A stretch of 64,000 bases of DNA, taken from Gamarada debralockiae. Lineage: Eukaryota > Ascomycota > Leotiomycetes > Helotiales > Hyphodiscaceae. This document shows, piece after piece, positions 9,771 through 22,147 of this stretch (its first letter is position 1; each line of letters starts with the position of its first letter). The DNA is taken from positions 33,350 to 97,349 of the forward strand of contig NXFV01001374.1 in assembly GCA_002803225.1 (NCBI GenBank), written 5' to 3'. The notes beneath the pieces are model-generated. The model had not been told where the DNA came from. It worked only from the letters and a program-made list of their open reading frames with translations, and made no database searches. The translations under genes and the position numbers were made by a program.

Positions 9771-12700
9771 CAGGCACATATTTTTTTAATTTTTTTTTTT
9801 TTAGCACAATCTTGAAGCTCTTGAAGCTTCTAATCCATGATTGTGCAAATCTAAAGGTCTAGGAGTAGCAGAAAATTTACCTAAGCCGTAATTCTAGCTA
9901 TCAACTTGAAAGGCTAACCGTCGATTGAAAGGTAGGATTGTGCGGTTTCTCGTCTCCGCCCCCCCAACGCGAATCCATCCAGCGCTGCCACTGCGAGATG
10001 AATACATATCCCAACCTCTCCAACCCTAATATGGCTCTTGGCAAGATTGAATAGGGATTCTGTTATCGTCATACACAATACACAAGGACGAGAAGCATCA
10101 CATTGTCAAATTTTGCATTCACATTTAAGTGGAAGCGATACCAAAATTTGCCCAGTCCCCATACTGGTCTCAAATGATTTTGAATAATTCACACTATGAC
10201 GACCCATTGTACACAAAAGTTAGCATTTGAGATTTGAAGTAATCCGATAAGGTCAAGGAAGAAGATTTATGCCCACGAGGAGCCTGAGGCCAAGGTCGGA
10301 GAATTGAAGGAATGCAAAGAAACAAGATCCCATAGCTAGGGTTTGTTACGTGTTCCGCTTGGCAAGAGCTTCAAGGAAGCCAAGAGATAAGATACACGCT
10401 CATTTATTATATGGCCAAGTTCTGGTAAGTCAAAGAATCCAGGAAACTGAAGGAGTCAGGACTCCAAGCCCAGGATCAGTCTGTAGGCGGCAGGCAGAAG
10501 ACCGAGAGATTCAAGAAATTTGCGATTAATTTTACTCTTTCTGGGTCTTTGCAGTGTGTAAAGTTGTTCAAACCCTTTTTTGTGTGCTTTTTACGCACTG
10601 GCTGAATTTTGGTGCTTTCGCCGACACGATCAGTTTAGCGAGCCCCTGAACCACTCATATCAACCGAAGTGTTGGTCTCTGTTGGTCGATGGCATCCAAC
10701 TTGTCAAAGTCTGCTTTGGGAACAATCACCACGAGCTGGCAAATCACAACTTGTTTCAATCGTCAGCTGTTTGTAGCTCATGTGGCATAACCGCCACAAA
10801 GGCCATCCAACAAACCCCTGTCTCTACTCCACGATTAAGCTACATACAAGGTTGCAATGCTTAAAATTTTGGCATTCAAGCCATATAACACCTCAACAGC
10901 TCGACATCAACGTTATTATCCTCAGTCTTACATTTCGCCTCGGCAGAGAATTGCATTGCTGATCCATGGGAAAAGTCTTAAAATGGTTGTCAGAAATGTG
11001 AAATAAATTGTGGGCCCGGCTCTGCAAGATCGTTGACGCCTTATTTCTCGTTTCTGCAATGGTATCGCACAGGGGCTTTTCGAAGGAACTTTACGCGAAC
11101 TCCAGCAGAGCTTATTCCATTAAACTTCGAGGCTCTTCCTATGGCTCAGGCCCTGCGGATGTCAAATACTAACGTACAGAGTACGGAGACTAGCGACCAT
11201 GTAAAGGCCGCCACTTTGGTAGTAGCTAGTAATCTTCCATACTTTGACGTGAGCTACCACGCAGAGGCAACCGAGGAGGATTGTTGAGATCGCCATGGCG
11301 AGAGAGTCGGCAACCACTAGAATCAATCTAGAAATATCAGCACCGCACAATCATGAAGAAAGTATACTTGAGCATTCCTCAATTGTAGTTGAAAGTTATG
11401 AGATGGGACAGCGAAAGGAACCAATAAGGGGGGAATAGCTCTATATATAAACCCGCCAAAAAGTGGTACCGAGAGCCAATGGACCAAAACAAACGGAAAT
11501 AGGGCCAGGTCATCAGATGGTTACCTACTATCACACGGATGCACGTTATTAGGGTATATGAAAAGCAGGCAAAGGCAGTGACAGGCAACCTTGCAGGATC
11601 TGAATGACTTTGTAAGGAACTTTCGGGTTACACAGCATTTGACCCTTGACTAGTTGACAACCTCGACTTCGCTTGGGTCTAATTGGTGAAGTACAAGTAT
11701 CTAGAGGTACTTTCCTTCGACGATCCCGACAACAATTTTGGGGTCAATCAACGACCAACACCGAGAGACTGCTTCGACTCGATGCGTACACGCAACATGC
11801 AGCTCAGCGGCCTCAAGCCTTCATCTTGGAAGATGATAGGGAAGTTACTCCGTATGGCTGTGAGAGTTCAACTGCTGACCAGTTAGCGAAGTGGCGTGTA
11901 TCAAACGTATGGGTAAATTGCAGCACGCCTGAAGATTCTAGATCCTCCCAAAAGAGGAAAACTTCCACCACACTTCGTGGGGCTCGGCTGTATCCGCAAA
12001 TGGCATAAGTTTTAAGCTTAATTTAGAAGACTGTCTCGTGCCGCATTTTTCGCCGCAATTCTAACCAGGGACAGCCGTTGGCACGTCTGGCTCGACCCTT
12101 TCTGGAGAAGCCCAAAAGTGTCTTTGCAAAATCATGAAGAGCGATCAGCCATGAGAAAGAGAGAAAGAGCCCACAGCTTTGTGGCTTGACTTCGGCAGAG
12201 GCGAAGACACTAGACTTCGACGTCGCTTTTTGTTACCGAAAGACCCTGTTTGGACCGAACGAAATCATTTGTATTTCTCGCCGCAACTTCTATCTTCAGT
12301 CTTGCAGTTGGTCACAAACATTCAATACGATATTCTTTCATCAAGCTGAACGAGAATTTCTTCGTCTTCCACTTATCACGAACTTGCATGCCTATGTACA
12401 GCCCCAATGCCTCTTCCCCTTGTCCATCGAGTCCAGTTTGTTGAAATGTTGCCTTTGTCATTGCTGAGAATACCACAAAACCCATGAGTAAAGGTCCAGA
12501 ATAACGATAACGATAGCGGAGCAGGTGAATTAAAGGAGTCGTGATCCAGAAATCTGCAGAGCTTTCTAGGTCATTTAAGGCCCGGTAAATATACGTTGCG
12601 AGTATACAACTATGCGATGGAATCCGAGGGAAACAATTTTAGAAACGTTGAAACAGACTTTGGGGAATTTCGTGGGGCACTTAGTGGGGCTTTTTGTGGG

Positions 12701-13385
12701 ACACAACGTGGTTCATGACGACAATTAAAATGCCGAAGGGGTAAAAAGAAGATGTGGATGAGATCGACAGATGCTGAAGATCCAGGAAAATTACAGTAAA
12801 TGAGAAGGGAAAAGGCTTCGGTCCCGAAAGGTACAATATTCCTGGTCAATTAATCACCAAAACGAAATCATTCAGGGGCTCAATTAAGGCCCGTGCCTCC
12901 ACTGAGTCTCCACAAAGGCAAAAGCCCCGCCCGACATCCACGTCAGCTCGACGACAAGTCCTTTTTCATATTACTATTACTCTACTTCGTGTCTTTCCAA
13001 CAGATCTCGATGAAAGAATTGCAGGCCTCTATATTACGTTTCCTTTAGGCATTTAAACACGTATAGTGCAAGATACAGCTACGCAGGGACCCGAAAGTTT
13101 CGGCGCTCGCCACCATGATGGGACCAGCAGAAAAACTTTTGCGGCTCCTAGGAAGCCACAAAGCTTGCGTCTTCGAGTATCACATCACTAATAAAATCCA
13201 GGGATTTAGATGAACAGGTACGTACGACTTTACCGGTTTCCTGGAGCCACAATTGATCATGGATGAATCCACCCTCCCCTCTTTAATGAACGTATATATC
13301 CTCCGAGGTTTCTGTACAAGTGAAAGACTACCTTTACTGTACTTACTGCTTCTTATCCCGCCCAGCTTCCAATCGAACCAACGTC
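9771..13385. other. Long gene-poor region before the carboxylesterase
   Basis: About 3.6 kb with only scattered ORFs up to 111 residues and no recognisable domain on either strand. At 9804-9848 a short inverted repeat (GCACAATC ... GATTGTGC) follows a long T run (9781-9802). The final part should contain the carboxylesterase promoter (TATATA-like sequence near 13291). The region is probably degraded repeat or plain intergenic DNA, and I could not assign it. Confidence 0.4.
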
Positions 13386-15017
13386 ATGCTCCTCCTATTT
13401 GTCCTTGCCTGCCTTGCTGCTGGCCCTCTCGTCAGCGCCAAAGCACTGCACTATCGATCATCCTCCCCCATCGTCAATACCACCTACGGACTCATCCAAG
13501 GTACAACATCTGAGTACCGCGAAGGTGTTTCGGTGTTTAAGGGTATTCCGTTCGCCGCCGCGCCAACCGGCTCTCGACGATGGAAAGCACCTGCTGCAGC
13601 TGAGTCCTGGTCTGGGGTGCTGAATGCAACCGCCTTTGGAGCGGATTGCTCGCAAAGTTACTCCAGTGCCGGCATCTTCTCGTCTGGCTCGGAAAACATA
13701 TCCGAAGATTGTCTCTACCTTAACATCTGGACCCCTCAAAATGCCACGGCATCCTCCAACTTACCCGTGTATTTCTGGATTTATGGTGGGCGTTTCGAAG
13801 GGGGTGCTGGCTCAGTTGCTACTTATGACGGTTCCGGACTTGCTTCAAAAGGCATCGTTGTCGTCAACTTCAACTACCGAATGGGCCCATTCGGATTCCT
13901 TGCTCATCCTGAACTCTCTGCCGAATCTGGGCACAACAGCTCCGGGAACTACGGCCTCCTTGACCAGCACGCTGCTCTCCAATGGGTCCGGGATGAGATT
14001 TCCGCTTTCGGTGGAGATCCGAATCACATTACAACAGGTGGCCAATCAGCAGGCTCGGCCAGTTCACTTGATATGATGTACAGTCCTCTAGTCTCTGGTA
14101 TGATTGTTGGAGCGATTGCGGAAAGTGGGGCTCGAGGTCCGCATGATCCCGAGACTTACACCTTGGCCACCAGCTATCGTGAGAAGGCTGCTGCAGAAGC
14201 TTACGGAGTGAGCTTTTTGGCAGAAATGAACGTTTCGACAATTGCAGAGCTCCGCAATGTATCGGCAGAGGCGCTTCTTACATATGACTCGGCCTTCGAT
14301 ACTGTTCTCGTTGGTACCGCCTTCCAGAACGTCAGTGCCTTCACGGAGCCTCCGGCGTGGCGCCCCGTCGTCGATGGCTACGTATTGACACATGGATATG
14401 GAGAGGCTCTTCAGTTGAACGCTCATGCCGATGTTCCCATCATGACTGGTAACAACAAAGACGAGTCTGGAGCAAGCCCATCACCAGGACTCACCGTCGA
14501 CACATTCAATACTCAGTTTGCGGAAATGTTCGGCAACCTCTCAACCGAGTTCTTTGCTCTCTACCCTGCTGCTAATGACACTCAAGCTGACGACTCCGCT
14601 AATGCAATGTATCGGGATCTGAGCCGCGTTAGCACCTGGACATGGGCATCAGACTGGATTTCTGGCGGAGCCAAAAGCAACGTCTACACCTACTACTTCA
14701 CGCATGCTCCTCCCAACCAAACTTCTGGAGTTTACCACGGAGCCGAGCTTTGGTATGCATTTAACAACATTCCTTATGCGGAGACCTCCACGCCTTGGGC
14801 GGCGGATGATTACACCATTGAGGGACAAATGTCACAGTACTGGGCGAACTTCATCAAGACTGGTAACCCGAACGGTGGGAACCTGACTTATTGGCCAGCC
14901 AGCAGCAATGCCACCCAAACGATGTGGCTGGGTGACTCATGGGGAGCTGGTGCGATTGCCGATACTACTCGGATCACGTTCATGGAGAAGTTCTTCGCCG
15001 CTCAAAAGGAGTGGTAA
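13386..15017 (+). CDS. Secreted type-B carboxylesterase / lipase-like
   Basis: A single exon encodes 543 residues. The start at 13386 is chosen because it begins directly with a signal peptide (MLLLFVLACLAAGPLVSA). The open frame extends upstream to 13320 but adds a non-signal leader. The family pattern is complete: VFKGIPFAAAP, SEDCLYLNIWTP, nucleophile Ser221 in GGQSAGS, Glu360 in NNKDESG and His451 in VYHGAELWYAF. These enzymes hydrolyse carboxyl esters outside the cell. Many N-glycosylation sequons (NVS, NAT, NLS) fit secretion. The oxyanion-hole loop reads YGGRFEGGAG where GGGF is normal, an Arg for Gly substitution that may alter activity. The substrate is not predictable. It is convergent with the NACHT gene. 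Confidence 0.92.
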   Translation: MLLLFVLACLAAGPLVSAKALHYRSSSPIVNTTYGLIQGTTSEYREGVSVFKGIPFAAAPTGSRRWKAPAAAESWSGVLNATAFGADCSQSYSSAGIFSSGSENISEDCLYLNIWTPQNATASSNLPVYFWIYGGRFEGGAGSVATYDGSGLASKGIVVVNFNYRMGPFGFLAHPELSAESGHNSSGNYGLLDQHAALQWVRDEISAFGGDPNHITTGGQSAGSASSLDMMYSPLVSGMIVGAIAESGARGPHDPETYTLATSYREKAAAEAYGVSFLAEMNVSTIAELRNVSAEALLTYDSAFDTVLVGTAFQNVSAFTEPPAWRPVVDGYVLTHGYGEALQLNAHADVPIMTGNNKDESGASPSPGLTVDTFNTQFAEMFGNLSTEFFALYPAANDTQADDSANAMYRDLSRVSTWTWASDWISGGAKSNVYTYYFTHAPPNQTSGVYHGAELWYAFNNIPYAETSTPWAADDYTIEGQMSQYWANFIKTGNPNGGNLTYWPASSNATQTMWLGDSWGAGAIADTTRITFMEKFFAAQKEW

Positions 15018-15879
15018 TTTTGAGGCGGGAGGACTTAGAAGGAATTTGAGGAGTTATGGAGCTTAGAGGAAACATCATGCCTGCAGCGCTTTTGGCTAGC
15101 GAATAGGCATCGTGGAGGCTTACCAAAGTTCCGGGATAGGTATTGGGAGATCTATTTCTACTCATGTATTTATACAAAAATGAGGTCAGGAACAAATCGT
15201 TACCATATAACTTCAAAGGGACATGTCTTTAGAATTTTCCACGAAATTGATTTAGTACTTCCAAGTATCATTTCATCCTTCTAGTTCATTATCTCTCCTG
15301 TTCGATCTCTTTTCATTCTCTTCTTGCTTCCTAAAGTGGTTTTACTTTATGGCAGCAGGAAGTTCCGTTGGTTTTGATCTTCCGTCCATCTCCGGCGTCA
15401 GACCTGAACCGAGTTCAGGCCGATGGTCCCCTTCCCTAACGGGCATTTCTAGCTTTATGCTTGACGTAGCAAAAAGGCAATATAGATCGATATGCATAGT
15501 ATGAGATGCAGTGTATGGCGCACAGCGAATCACACCTGCAAAAGGTACCAATCGAGCCTGGAGGCTGAAATAATGCTTATCATAGTGATATTGAATTTTG
15601 CTGTGGCTGTGAGGATTGATTGTGATTGGCTTCCTTCAATCTCTGGGCGTGCAGCCGTATTGGCGAAAGCCTTGAAGATGGGGGGCGGGATGGGATACAT
15701 ACCACCCAATCTTCCAAGCAGTGTGAGACTCAGCCTCTAATAACGCTTCGTGGTAATTTCACTTGAAAGCAAACGATGAACGTATGAACAGCAAAGTCGT
15801 ACGTAGAATATAAATCGTAAAAGATACAATAAATTGATCCGACCCAACACTCCGCATATATAGAGTACAATATGAAAAA
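15018..15879. other. Intergenic region between convergent genes
   Basis: This holds the 3' flanks of the carboxylesterase (+) and the NACHT gene (-). Small ORFs of 60-82 residues are not supported by any domain. Confidence 0.5.
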
Positions 15880-18800
15880 TCAGTCAAAAGGAATGATATC
15901 ACAATCATTCTCCTCATCAAACTGCTCAAATGGGCCATCAAGTCTCTTCATCGGCGTATGAAGTTGGCTTTCGCCGTCTTTATCTTCAACAGGCACCCAT
16001 CCCCCAAGGTCTTGTTCTTTCAGATACACACCAATGGATGGTGCGGGATGCGTACCATATCGTGGTCCAATGATCACGACGGAATTGGCACTTTCTTCGT
16101 TCGGAGGGAAGAATTGGACTGAACGATTCCGAGAGGAGCGTGGCAGGAATATGAACTCTTTGGGTACTGTGATGGTGAATTCATCAGGTTTAGAGTGGAT
16201 GTCGGTTGTTGGTGTCGAAACAGTAGATTGGGAAGTAGGGAGATTGACACGATAGACGCGAAGTCGGGAATGACTTATGGTCAAGTAAAGATTCGTGGCG
16301 GACCAGGTGAAAGCAAAGGGTAACACCTGAACGTGAGGCCTCATGCCACAGCCAAGCCGAAGACTCGTCGTTGCGACTAGTTTTGGCGGGATTTTGGTGG
16401 GCTTGCTTGAGGAAAGCTTGAGAATCATTACGTGGAGATTCAGACACAGCTTTGGCTTGACACTGGGTTCCCCACGACGACGATTTCTCGGACTTCGGCT
16501 TACTTTCTCTACCACGGCGTCGATATTCGCCATGCGAAGAAAGCCGCCGCATGGCGAGAATGACAGATCCACACAGATGGGTCGAGCTGTGAAATACATC
16601 GTTAGCATTGACCAGTGTTGACTGGGAGTGAGAATCTTACCTTTCTTGGACACGCTATCTATCTTTTGCTGAAAGAAAGTATTGCCCTCGAAGTCTGCAA
16701 AGAGGATACGATCCCCGCTCAGAGCCCAAACAACGAGCGGGTGTTTTGGGTGCACGATCGGAGGGGAGTCGTAAAGCATGCTGTCATAGTTCTTGCGGAA
16801 ACGAAAGATTCGGGTCTTCTTGTCTTTGGAATCAGTTCGATAGACGTTCAGCTCCTGTTTGATGGTAAAATTCGCTCTTGAAGCGACACCTGCAGGTTTT
16901 TGATCGATCATTCGATACATCTGATGCTTTTTGTCGAAGCACCATCTACCACGACGCTCACAGCTAAAACAAAGATCGAAGTCATTCTCCTGGCAGACGA
17001 GACAGTGCAGATACTTGGGCAGGGAATTTTTGTTGCACCCGTCGCATCTTTTGACGCCTCCTGCTCGTTCGATCCCGATTGGGTACTCAGGTTCCTGTTC
17101 TTCTTGTGCGAGCAGCTCAGGATCTAGTAGTGACCTTTCTGAAGTGTCGCTTTGAATATCGGAGTCATCTGAATCAGAGTCGGAATCATCAGCAATTTGG
17201 TCGAAGCTGACGCATGAACCAAGTGATTCCGGATCGCTATCTCCGCTCTCGCTATCGTCCGAATTGGCAGTAGGAGCGGATTTGATGTCTGAGCCACTAC
17301 TGACAGATTTTTTCGGCTCGTCCATATCGAACTCATTTTCCGAGTCTTCAGATCCAGATTCTTCTGCTTCTTCATAGTCTGATTCATTCTCCGAAAAGTC
17401 TTCAGTGTCAGATCCTTCACTCCAGGATTCTTCAGCTGATGACATTTCCGGTATGCTCTCCAGATCAGAATTTTCACTGCAAGAATCTGAATCTGATTCG
17501 TCCATGTCCTCATCTGAGCTTTTGAATTCGTCATCAGAATCGCTTGTGTCTAGATTAGGAGCGTTTCCTCTCCGTTGGCGGTTTCCGGCTTGGAAACCTG
17601 ACGCCCGTTCTCGCGCCTCTCGCGCCCTCTTTTCCTCCCTCGCCTGAGACATTGCCGACGGCTGTGCTCTTGGTATGCGCCTGCGGCAAGTTACTAGGTA
17701 CGGTCCTGTAGTGTGGACGTCCTCCCATGAGTCGTCCAGAATCCTGACTTTCATTGCAGAGAATGTCATTTTTTTATTGACCTGTTTTTCGAATAGTTTT
17801 GCTCCCACCCTGAGCGTGGAGGCATTCGAGCAGATCGATATTGCGTTCGGTGGGACAACACAGGCTATATTCGGGATAAGAGGGAAGGAGTGGAAATTTT
17901 TCGAACAAGGAAGTGAGTAGAGGCCGAGTTGGGTATCATCGATGGAGAATGGTATGATCGTTTGTTCCAGGAGATGAGGACAATTGGCACCGTCGATTTT
18001 CCATTTTTCTAGATGTAGCTTTTTCGAATCACTGCAAATACGATTAGTTTCAAGGCTTTCGTTTGGGCGGAGCCATATCCATAGTATGTAAAGCCTAGCC
18101 TTTTACTTGTAGGCTCATGCGAAAGAGCAATCGAGGTACTTACTCTTCAGACTCCACCCAACAAACCATGAGGTTCTTCCCATCCGAAGAAAGCTGCTGA
18201 ATTCGACAGAAGTTATCTTCCTTATCGACTTTCTCGATCTGGCGAAATTCAAAGCTTTGATATCGACCAGTGTTGCGTGATAGAAAATTGGAACTACCGA
18301 GAGCACCCCAGAAGCAGCGATCTACCTCTCCATTGAACTGCCGAGACTGTCCACATTGAAGTAACTCACACCATTCACCCTGCCAGTCCTTGTATTGTGA
18401 GTGGAGACCGTCTTCATTGCCAAGCATCCAAATTGGTAGAGTTCTCCGTATGGATTTCACCTGGTCTGTGATAGTATCCGATCTTTGGATGAAATGGCCA
18501 ATGACGTAGACGCTTTGCACCTGAAGACATGTCTGAAAATTTGAAGACTTGATAAAGTGTGTAACTTCCATCTTGTCACTGGGCTCCGGAGGCATGGGTC
18601 CAAAGTTGTCAACTAGCATGTCGAAATGCTGGTACCAATATTTGGCTGCATATGACAGGAGGCGATGTGATCTGATATCTTCTTCGTCATCGGTCCGAAA
18701 TACTCCAAAGCTGTCTTTCTTGAGTAGCTTTCGATACCGTGGTTGGGATAAATAAGCAAGGCAACAGTCTCGAATAATCCGACTGCTCACTAGCTCGTTG

Positions 18801-21495
18801 GATTCATCCAGAGCGAAGTCCGCCAAGTCCGAGTTCTTGAGCAGGAAAGTTCGCACAGCCGAATGAGACAGGTGGAGGATATCATTTTGGTAGTTCCCAT
18901 CAATCTTAATGTGCCTCACGAGCGACAAACATCCACTGAGGATCTTCTTAGGATAAACGCGTTTGTGGTCGCTTAAGTTCTCGCCCTTTGGACTCCTGAC
19001 TGTCGCCACTGCTTCGATCACCTCAGCAATCCGAAGCGGACGTCTGGCAAAAGTCAGGAGCGAGAGAACGATTCTGGGATATTTGTTAGCACCCGGTGTC
19101 CCTGTGCTGGTAGATGGATGTACTTACTTCCAAAGGGGCAGTTTTTTGTTTCCGCCGTCCTGTTTTTTCATACGCTCGATCGCCTTAGAGTATAAGTCAC
19201 TCATCTTCTTCGGAAGACCCTCACCAGCGAGTCGGATGAGATCGTCTGTATCTTCTGCTTCTTCTCTCAGATCATAAAGCATTGAGCTCGCCCACAAGAA
19301 GCTTCCCTCCGCTTCTGTTGCAATGGTTGATGTGACCAACAATCTTGCAAACTGAGTGGTGTCGGGGGTAGAGTCTGGAATGGCGGATAGGAAGTATCTT
19401 TGAATATCTTCTGATGTATCCTCGATTGTGAGAGGAATTTCCGTGATGACATTTTTCCACTCAGGCTGGCAGAGATATTCTTGGACTCGAGGCGAAGGCT
19501 GGCTACTGCACCATAGCCTTAACTTCTCAGGAAATTGAACCGCTTCCTCCATCAGGAAAGTCACAAAGTCTGGAACTTCTTTATTATGACGGTGTGCTGA
19601 ACTCAAGAGCTGGCCGTCAGCGTAGTCTGCCTCGTCAAGTCCGTCGACGAAAATGTAAGTGAAAGGGAGTTCAAGCAAGACGAAATGAATCAGGCGCTCT
19701 AAGGACCCAGAGTCGTCTCTGTTGATCTGCAAAAAGGGTTCCAGCGAGGTGGGAGTCTCTGCACTCCTGGCAATGAGGCAATCCAAAAGTTGATAAGCGA
19801 GGTTACGGAGGAGCTGGGCCTGGGAGACGTGATCCTTTGTAAGAAACTGAAAGGCCACACGCTTCGACGGTGGACTTCCACAGATGAAGTCGATGGCTGA
19901 TGCACAGAGAAAAGATTTGCCTGTCCCGTGTTTTCCATTCAACCATAAAACAGGCGATTTGCTGTCTTCGGCTGCCCAAGTTTGGAATTGGTCGTTATCG
20001 AAGAGCCATTCGCAGGTTCCAGGGTACCGTTCCTTCAGCACGCTATTGAAAATACCAAAACTGAATTCGTCACAGCCTTCGAGCCGAGTCATCAAGGACC
20101 TCAGTTCTGTGCCTACTATCGTCAGTATCCGAACAGACTGTTATAGAAAGGTGGAAAATACCAGCTTGAACTCGATTATGCTCGTACTTCCAGGTCAAAT
20201 CAGTGATCCTGTGAAGATGAGCCTCCTTTCGCTCCTGTTCCGCAGCTACCCGTTCTTGCGCCGCATTTCGTCTCTCAATCTCCGCAAGTTCTCGATCTTT
20301 CTGAGCTGCTGCTCTGTCAAGTTCGGCCTTCATTCTTTCCTCCTCGGCCCTTTCTCTGTCAATCTGGGCCGCGGAGCGTTCCAAAGCTGCTTTGATGAAT
20401 TCATCAGCGAGGCCCTGTCTCATATCCTCGGCCATTTTTGCCTCCGCGGCAATCTTCTCTCTCATTCCGTGATTCAGTTGCGCTTCGACGCCATCGCGGA
20501 TTTTTGAAAGAGTTTCCCAGTTTCTTTCCAGGTCAAAAATCAGCCCAGAGAGCTTGCGGTTCTCCATGACAACGTAGCGTTCTAATGATTCAATTTCAGC
20601 TGGGTCTCTCAATAACTTAGTTTCGCATCACCTACTGGGATGCTCAAGAATCTTCGCGGAACGGTACCAGAATTTGAAGATAGTCCTGTATGATGCACAG
20701 ATCGCTCTTCTGACGACGTCGGCGCCATAAGGTGAGGTTCCGTAGATCTCCTCGCAACTCGACAAATCCCAGAGGATATCTGGAAGTCTTTGCAACTCGG
20801 TCTTAATTTTGTCAAACTGCTGACTGTATCGTCCAGCGCACTACGCACTTGTAAGTACTTCCCATTGACAGAACTGAACATTGAAAACAAAATACTCACA
20901 TCGAGAACAATCTTCAAACCACCCCAGATCAGCGCGAGTGGCATTGGGTACGCTTGAACTGTAGTACGCACGTACGTTAACATAGGAGACTAAAATCTAG
21001 GAAGTGGCGACTTACTCATGGTGTCTATTATGCCCGAGTAATCCTTCAGTGCCTCTACGACGGGCACAAAAGCACCGTATACACGTCGCAATTTTTTGTC
21101 AGCAGAACTTTTGACCATACATTCCACCGAGTTCTTTATGTCTTCAAGATTTGCTGTCGCATTCTGGGCTTTGATTCGTTTGAAAAACTCTAGTTTGTTC
21201 TTTTGCTTTGGATCGTTCGTGAACTCGTCACAAAATCTCTCGAACTCTTCCTCAAACCTAAGTTGAACGTCAGTAGGGAGAATAGAGGCCCTCGAAAATT
21301 TCCTTACACGGTCTTTGGCATTTGTGATGTTTTACAATCCAAATTTTGATGACCCTTAGCGGACGAAACTTTCTCGCTCACGTCGACAGTTGAATAAGTT
21401 GGAGGCCGGGAAATTTGATGAGGATGGGATTGAACACTCCAGACGTCTCCCTCCTGCTCAGGCTTCTCGGTGGTGAGTGCTTCGATGGACCCCAT
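15880..21495 (-). CDS. NACHT-domain NLR-like protein with DUF7708-type N-terminus, coiled coil, acidic tract and ZZ zinc finger
   Basis: Nine exons in transcript order: 21495-21308, 21257-21016, 20958-20900, 20840-20636, about 20599-20162, 20112-19128, 19073-18144, 18031-16641 and 16586-15880. All phases fit and give about 1,714 residues. The acceptor of exon 5 is ambiguous (20599 or 20605). The N-terminal domain (YPMPLALIWGGLKIVLD, FWYRSAKILEHP) resembles the fungal DUF7708 domain found before NACHT. A charged coiled coil follows (about 230-370). NACHT has Walker A GKHGTGKS (about 437-444) and Walker B YIFVDGLDEAD (about 530-540). A winged-helix-like part follows. Residues about 1178-1330 are Ser/Asp/Glu-rich, then a ZZ finger (CDGC, CLVC, CFSC, about 1345-1390), then a beta-rich end. 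Such proteins act as intracellular non-self sensors. The in-frame 54-bp intron at 16587-16640 is supported by GTAAGA, GCTAAC and CAG. The C-terminal ligand is unknown. Confidence 0.85.
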
Positions 21496-22147
21496 CTTGT
21501 TGGGGATTATGAGAGGCGAAAATTGTTTGCAGGAACAGCTCTTGTCAGTAAGTAGACTTCATATCTCGGATGCGCGCAATAAAAAGGCAATGAGCGGACA
21601 ACGGGCACTGTAAAAGAAAATCGTCCAGGCTTTCACAACATCTGCCCCCACAAAAGTCAGCTCACGAAGCGGGGATTTGATATGACTCCTAAGTCAAAGC
21701 TCTTGCATGAACATTACCTCAAAGGAGCCTAAATCTTGAGATGGTAGCTGAGAGATTGAGGCTGGCCGTAATACCATTGCTGTATCCTCCGCGACATAAT
21801 TCGCTGATGGTCATGGAAGTCTTGTAGGGGGCCGCATTATCTGCCTTACCACGGAGATCATTTCGCACTCACCGAGGGCGCTATGGGCGGGTTTGGTGAT
21901 TAATGGGCGTCTTCCCTGTTTTGTCCCTGACGCTAAGAAATGCAGGGACCAACAGCAGGGTATTTTGGGCTTCAGCCGGCTGCGCCTCAACGTCGTCAGG
22001 CTTGCTCAGCCTTACCGAACCAGACGGAGGACGGCGACAACTTATTCCCTACGACGGTCTGGACTGTGAGCTTTTATTTCATTAGTAGGACAGAAACACC
22101 TCCATCTCACAATTTTGCGAACTCGTCCGTCTCAACATTCTGTCAGG
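21496..22147. promoter_or_regulatory. Shared divergent promoter region, NACHT gene and AAA+ ATPase
   Basis: 652 bp separate the two divergent start codons. No third gene is seen. ORFs at 21903-22212 overlap the start of the ATPase gene and look like 5' UTR. No specific binding motif is identified; the promoter role is inferred from position only. Confidence 0.5.

Noticed and set aside
13320..13385. Earlier in-frame start for the carboxylesterase
   Set aside because: The added 22 residues are Cys/Tyr-rich and would bury the clear signal peptide that begins at 13386.
16343..17647. Several plus-strand ORFs across the NACHT gene
   Set aside because: They are antisense to conserved exons; their Ser-rich text mirrors the acidic tract.
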